Source: Tubiluchus corallicola (taxonomy: Eukaryota > Priapulida > Priapulimorpha > Priapulimorphida > Tubiluchidae). Taken from it: a DNA stretch of 64,000 nt. Under the pieces are notes generated by a model. That model was not told where the DNA came from. It was given only the letters and a program-made list of their open reading frames with translations, and did not search any database. The stretch spans positions 186,001-250,000 of the forward strand of contig JAQGDQ010000218.1 of NCBI GenBank assembly GCA_030141605.1. The letters are read 5' to 3'. Positions 60,183 through 64,000 of the stretch are shown here, in pieces; position 1 is the first letter of the stretch; each line of letters begins with the position of its first letter. Position numbers and translations under genes: made by a program.

Positions 60183-61289
60183 GTGAAAAGATCTCAGAAC
60201 AGATTTAAAAATTTTAATGTAGTGTATACAAATTGCCGAGGACTAAATAATAAGTTAGAGCCATTGTATGGAGTGATAAGGGAAAAAAAGCCTAGTGTAA
60301 TAGGAATTGTTGAAACCCATTTGGGGGAAGAAGGATTAGTAAAAATTGAGGGTTATAAAGTGTTCCAACTGAATAGAAATAAGTATGGAGAGGGGGATAT
60401 TATTGGCAATTAATAATGACTTAAAAAATGTAACAGTAAAGGCTGGCCAGTATAATGAAGTAGGAGAACAATTATAGGTTATAATGGATAAAGTAAAATT
60501 GAGAGAAGGATTATTGTATGCACCTCAAGAAAGTAGGACAGTTAAAGAAGAAACGAAGAAAATGTATGAACAAATACGTAAGCAAGTACAAAAAGCAAAA
60601 AACGAAAACCAGAAATGCTTGCTTATAGGTGACTTCAATGCAAAAGTAGGAAATATTATCAAAGGTAATAATGATGAAATAACTTGGGCAGGAAAAATGT
60701 TACTAAATCAGGTTAAAAAGAAAATCTAGTAATATTAAATGCAACTGAAGAATGCTCAGGAATTTGGACAAGAGAAGCTGGGAAAAAAATCTGTTATTGA
60801 TTATATTATAATAAGTGCAAATGATGTAAATGCACATAGGTTTACACTTGTTGACGAACAAAAACTGTATGGAGTGTACAGAGTGACTAGTAGTGGCGAG
60901 AAAAAAATTATATATACAGACCACAATACATTATATAGTGAATTTGATTGGGTTGAGATTAGCAAAATGAAAAGAGATAAAAGTGATGAGATAAAAAAAT
61001 TAGTAGTGTCTAATAAAAATAAAATGAACAGATACAAAAATGAAACTGATGATCAAATATTTAGCAAACTATGGAGCAGTAACAGATCAATTCAGAGCAC
61101 GTATGATGGTTGGATTAATCAAGTTGCAGCAGTAAGAGACAGGTGCCTTTCAGTAAAAGGAAAAAGGAAACAAAAATATGGAAGTAAAATGTCAAGGAAG
61201 TTAAATAAAGAAAGACGTAAGTTAAAACATGATATGAGCGATGAAGAAGACTCTGAAAGAAAAAGAATGATTAAAATAAAATTGACCTA
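60183..61289 (+). pseudogene. non-LTR retrotransposon ORF2: APE-type endonuclease
   Basis: Pieces in three frames show the order of an apurinic-like endonuclease: VVYTNCRGLNNK (catalytic Asn), GIVETHLGEEGL (metal-binding Glu), CLLIGDFNAKVGN (Asp/Asn), SVIDYIIIS, and IYTDHNTLYSEF (final Asp-His). Frameshifts near 60405 and 60725 separate the first, second and third parts. A basic linker (60960-61289) follows, leading to the reverse transcriptase. The active-site residues named are still present, but no continuous reading frame remains. Confidence 0.8.
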
Positions 61290-61298
61290 ATAGAAAAC

Positions 61299-62425
61299 AT
61301 GATGAGGAATGTGCGAAGGAAGGAACAAATAAATAGAATAAATAAAACTGTTAAGACAATTACAGTAAATGGAAAACTTAATAAGCAGTTGTTTTGGGAA
61401 TTCAAAAAGTGCATCGATAAACCTAAAAGAGAAGAAGCTATAGCAATGAGAGATAACCAAGGTGAGATCCGAGAGGACCCAGGGAAAATTAAGATGATTT
61501 TTAAAAAATATTATGAAGAATTGTTAACTCCTACTCCGATAGAGGATGAATATGAGCAAATGATAGAATTAAGGGTTGAACAAATTTTCAAACATGTTGA
61601 ACAAATGGCAAGTGAGGAGGAAGTAAAAGTAATTACTAACAGTGAAGTGAATGAAGCAGTTCGATCATTAAAAAATAAAAAGGCTCCAGACATGCAAGGA
61701 TGGAAGAATGAAATGATCAAACAAGCAGGGAAAGGATTTATCGATAGTATAGTAGAAATAATGAAGCAAAAGAAAATACTGAAACAATGGGCCCAAATGA
61801 AAATAAAGTCAATTTATAAGGGAAAAGGTGACAAGAAAGAGATGAAAAATAGACGAGGGCTGTTCATAACAAATATTTTCAGTATACTAATGGAAAAAGT
61901 GATCAAAAATAGAATAATAGTTAAATTTGAAGAAAACATAGGAGTTCATCAATGTGGCGGAAGAAAAACACAGAGGAGTCTATGACCATCTGTACACCTT
62001 GAGTACGGCAATGTTAGAGTATAACAGGTTTTATAAAAATGAAGTGTACATAATTTTTTCTGACACTGAAAAGTGTTTTGATAAGTTGTGGTAGAAAGAT
62101 GCATTGACAGAACTATGGAGGATGGGCATATCACCAGGAGAAATTTTTACGACATATAAACTAAATGAAATTGCAGAAATAGTTATACAAACACCATTAG
62201 GTAAAACAGACCAGATAGAAATAAATGAAATAGTCCGACAGGAACTGTGCTGGGACCATTACTATGTTGTGCTGCAATAAACCGGATTAATGAGATAGTG
62301 ATAACAGGTACTGTAATGGGCAGCAATTTACCTGTGGGTATGTTATTATTCATTGGCGATATTGTGGGAATAGGACAAGAAACTATAATCAAACAGATGA
62401 TTAAAAACTGTCAAGAAATTGAATG
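61299..62425 (+). pseudogene. non-LTR retrotransposon ORF2: reverse transcriptase
   Basis: Recognisable blocks are VNEAVRSLKNKKAPDMQGW then KNEMIKQAG, HQCGGRKTQRS (frameshift near 61980), and YIIFSDTEKCFDKLW with the first catalytic Asp, followed by a TAG at 62092-62094. Next come GTVLGPLL after a further frame change, and the catalytic motif C region LPVGMLLFIGDIVG. Here Gly stands where the first Asp of the expected x-x-D-D should be; a GAC-to-GGC change would explain it. With the stops this enzyme cannot be active. Confidence 0.82.
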
Positions 62426-63506
62426 AACAAAAAAATTATCATTCAATATACAGAAAACGCAATATATGAGAACAAACATGACACGAAAGAAAAGGATTCC
62501 AGAATTATGTGAGTCACTAAGGAACGGAGAGGTTAAGGAAGCAGAGGAATACAAGTATTTGGGAGATTGGATTAATACAAAATGTAGTTATGAAACAATG
62601 TCCGGAAAACGCACCGGGAAAAATAAAATGATAATTAATTATATCAATACAATAGGAGGTGAGCTGAAAGTGGGAGATTGCTCAATAGGGGTTAAACTAA
62701 TGCTATACAAGCTTCCTTCAGTGAGTGCAGTGCTAAATAGTTTTGAGACAAGGTCGAATTTGACAACTGATTGGGAGAAATTAGAAATGATTCAAGCAAA
62801 TGCTTTAAAAACCTTATTTAATATTAGTGAATCAACACCATATTGGGGATTAGTAACTGAAATAGGCATATGGCCTCTAAAACATAAAGTGAATTATAGG
62901 AGATTGATGTTCTATCGGAATTTACTGATTAGTAAACCAAAGAGATTAGCATCAGGGGTACTCGAAATGCAAATAAACAGTGCACATGAAAGGTCATGGT
63001 ATAATGATGTAGTTGAGGCTGCAAAAAATATACCATAGATGCTAATAAAGAAAGGGTGAAGGTCATGAAAACGTCTGAATGGAAGAAAGAAATAAAGAAT
63101 AAGATTGAATGTTGTATAAAGAATGAATGTGCAGAAAATACAGGAGCAGCACTAAATTAAGATTTTTAAGGCATACCGAGTGGAAACGACAAAATTACAT
63201 AGACACATGCAAGCCGGAAGAGGTTAAAGATATATTGAAAATAAGACTGAATATGATTAAAGTTAAAGGGAACTACAAGAATGAGTTTAAGGATCAGTTA
63301 TTATGCCCAGTGTGTGGGGAAGATGATGATACTACTGAACATATGCTTAGATGTGACAGATATGGAGAATGGAAAAAAAATTGAACTCAAGATATATTAA
63401 TGAACAGTGAAAAGGAAGGACTGCTAGAAATTAGAAATCTAGTGAACGAATGCATGGAATACAGGATAAAGGCAAATAAAGGCATTAAACTTGGAAAAGA
63501 CAACTA
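62426..63506 (+). pseudogene. non-LTR retrotransposon ORF2: C-terminal region and zinc knuckle
   Basis: After the reverse transcriptase, the thumb-like segment YKYLGDWINTK and a conserved helical part (62466-63038) follow, then after a frame break 63127-63384 with LLCPVCGEDDDTTEHMLRCD: C-x2-C-x8-H-x3-C, a terminal zinc knuckle common in I/Jockey/CR1-type elements. A final coding piece ends at TAA 63504-63506 (GIKLGKDN). A short tail (to about 63600) ends with TCGCAATCGTAATCGCAATG, repeats like those at the 3' end of some non-LTR elements instead of poly(A). Confidence 0.72.
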
Positions 63507-63605
63507 AAAGATCAGCGTTACAGAAGAATAGACTTTACACCCTATAAAGGTGCCCGCCTCGGATAGGTGGAGAGTCGAGTATCGCAATCGTAATCGCAAT
63601 GCTAA
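63507..63605 (+). mobile_element. 3' UTR/end of the non-LTR retrotransposon
   Basis: GC-richer than the flanks; contains GGTGCCCGCCTCGGATAGGT and ends in ATCGCAATCGTAATCGCAAT. The exact 3' boundary and target duplication were not determined; the 5' end lies somewhere between 58320 and 58862. Confidence 0.45.
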
Positions 63606-63700
63606 GTAATAATATATAAATACGTATCCAAGCAAATCAAATTATTGATATGATAGTAATAACAGTAAACGGGTAACTAAAATAGATGACTAATACTTAC

Positions 63701-63850
63701 TAGTTTCACCAACGCAAATGAAACAAAGAAATAGCGAGCAGTAAATTGTCCGATTCTACTACAAAACCTCAGTTTTCCACTTGAATCGCTATAACCATGT
63801 TGTTGTCGTCGTTGCACAGTTTTGGCGGCATCTACTGGCAACTAGATCAT
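63701..63850 (-). other. TVP23: predicted TVP23 first (5' UTR) exon
   Basis: Minus strand: sequence ending GGTGAAACTA before the perfect donor GTAAGT (intron starts at 63700). Splicing to the acceptor at 53056/53055 puts GCTGCT before the start codon. The frame is stop-free for 47 codons back to a TAG near 63844 but has no ATG, so it is probably non-coding leader. The upstream edge is unknown; 63850 is approximate. Confidence 0.5.
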
Positions 63851-63858
63851 TGACGTCA
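63851..63858. promoter_or_regulatory. CRE (TGACGTCA) near the predicted TVP23 promoter
   Basis: A perfect palindromic cAMP-response element, bound by CREB/ATF proteins, lies just upstream of the predicted first exon. No TATA box is evident. Position relative to the transcription start is inferred. Confidence 0.45.
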
Positions 63859-64000
63859 ACTGCTTTATGAAGTCCACATCATAGATTTTAAAGAGTAAAA
63901 GAAGTTGCCATTTTTTCAAAAGTTGTGTCATTATTAGAAATAACAACAAAAGTTAAACCGTTGCACTTTTTGTCAATTTATTACACTTGCACTTGACCAA

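Larger units (their letters stand above)
53056..63700 (-). other. TVP23 intron 1
   Basis: A 10.6-kb intron separating the predicted 5' UTR exon from the start-codon exon. It carries a (CA)n tract, a hAT-like element and an antisense non-LTR retrotransposon. From 53056 to about 55800 it is AT-rich without recognisable features. Confidence 0.6.

Overview
This is a 64-kb piece of an animal nuclear genome: AT-rich, gene-poor, with GT-AG introns, microsatellites and many transposon relics. Three protein-coding genes are supported. The TARP-type calcium-channel gamma subunit, the TVP23 Golgi protein and the MDR-type ABC transporter point to a metazoan. The mix of repeat families (hAT MITEs, tRNA-derived SINEs, foldback elements, a PHD/CCCH non-LTR retrotransposon) suggests a marine or other aquatic invertebrate. 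I cannot name the phylum from sequence alone.

Layout. 1-717 (+): last two exons of an ABCB/P-glycoprotein-like transporter, ending the second nucleotide-binding domain. 718-13995: intergenic DNA with a SINE, a 1.1-kb foldback element (3.9-5.0 kb), a long CT microsatellite (7.1-7.3 kb), a possible second SINE (8.45 kb) and a 3.3-kb inverted-repeat element (9.8-13.1 kb). 13996-28813 (+): a five-exon gene for a four-pass claudin-fold protein closest to the gamma-5/gamma-7 branch of voltage-gated calcium channel gamma subunits (429 aa). All its introns are phase 1, and a 124-codon symmetric exon greatly enlarges the first extracellular loop. Its first intron carries a family of CTCGTTATAACGAG palindrome elements, a complete 466-bp hAT MITE and LTR-like sequence. 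28814-42270: intergenic, with a degraded DUF7869-like transposon-type gene (30.2-31.4 kb), simple repeats and another palindrome element. 42271-about 63850 (-): TVP23 (FAM18), a Golgi membrane protein, with a predicted non-coding first exon next to a CRE, four internal or first coding exons, and two competing 3' terminal exons that would give 213- or 199-aa proteins.

Inside the large first intron of TVP23 lies a nearly full-length but dead non-LTR retrotransposon in antisense orientation (58862-about 63600). Its first ORF has a PHD-like finger, a coiled coil and three evenly spaced CCCH zinc fingers. Its second has an APE-type endonuclease, a reverse transcriptase with a damaged catalytic motif, and a C-terminal CCHC knuckle. 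A 1.95-kb hAT-like element with an exact internal 120-bp tandem duplication sits beside it.

The three host genes have unrelated roles (membrane efflux, channel or receptor modulation, Golgi membrane protein) and nothing suggests co-regulation. The most unusual observations are the cysteine-free, dibasic-site-rich cassette exon in the gamma-subunit gene, the paired alternative last exons of TVP23, the PHD plus triple-CCCH ORF1, and the inverted-repeat element whose two arms encode related unknown peptides.
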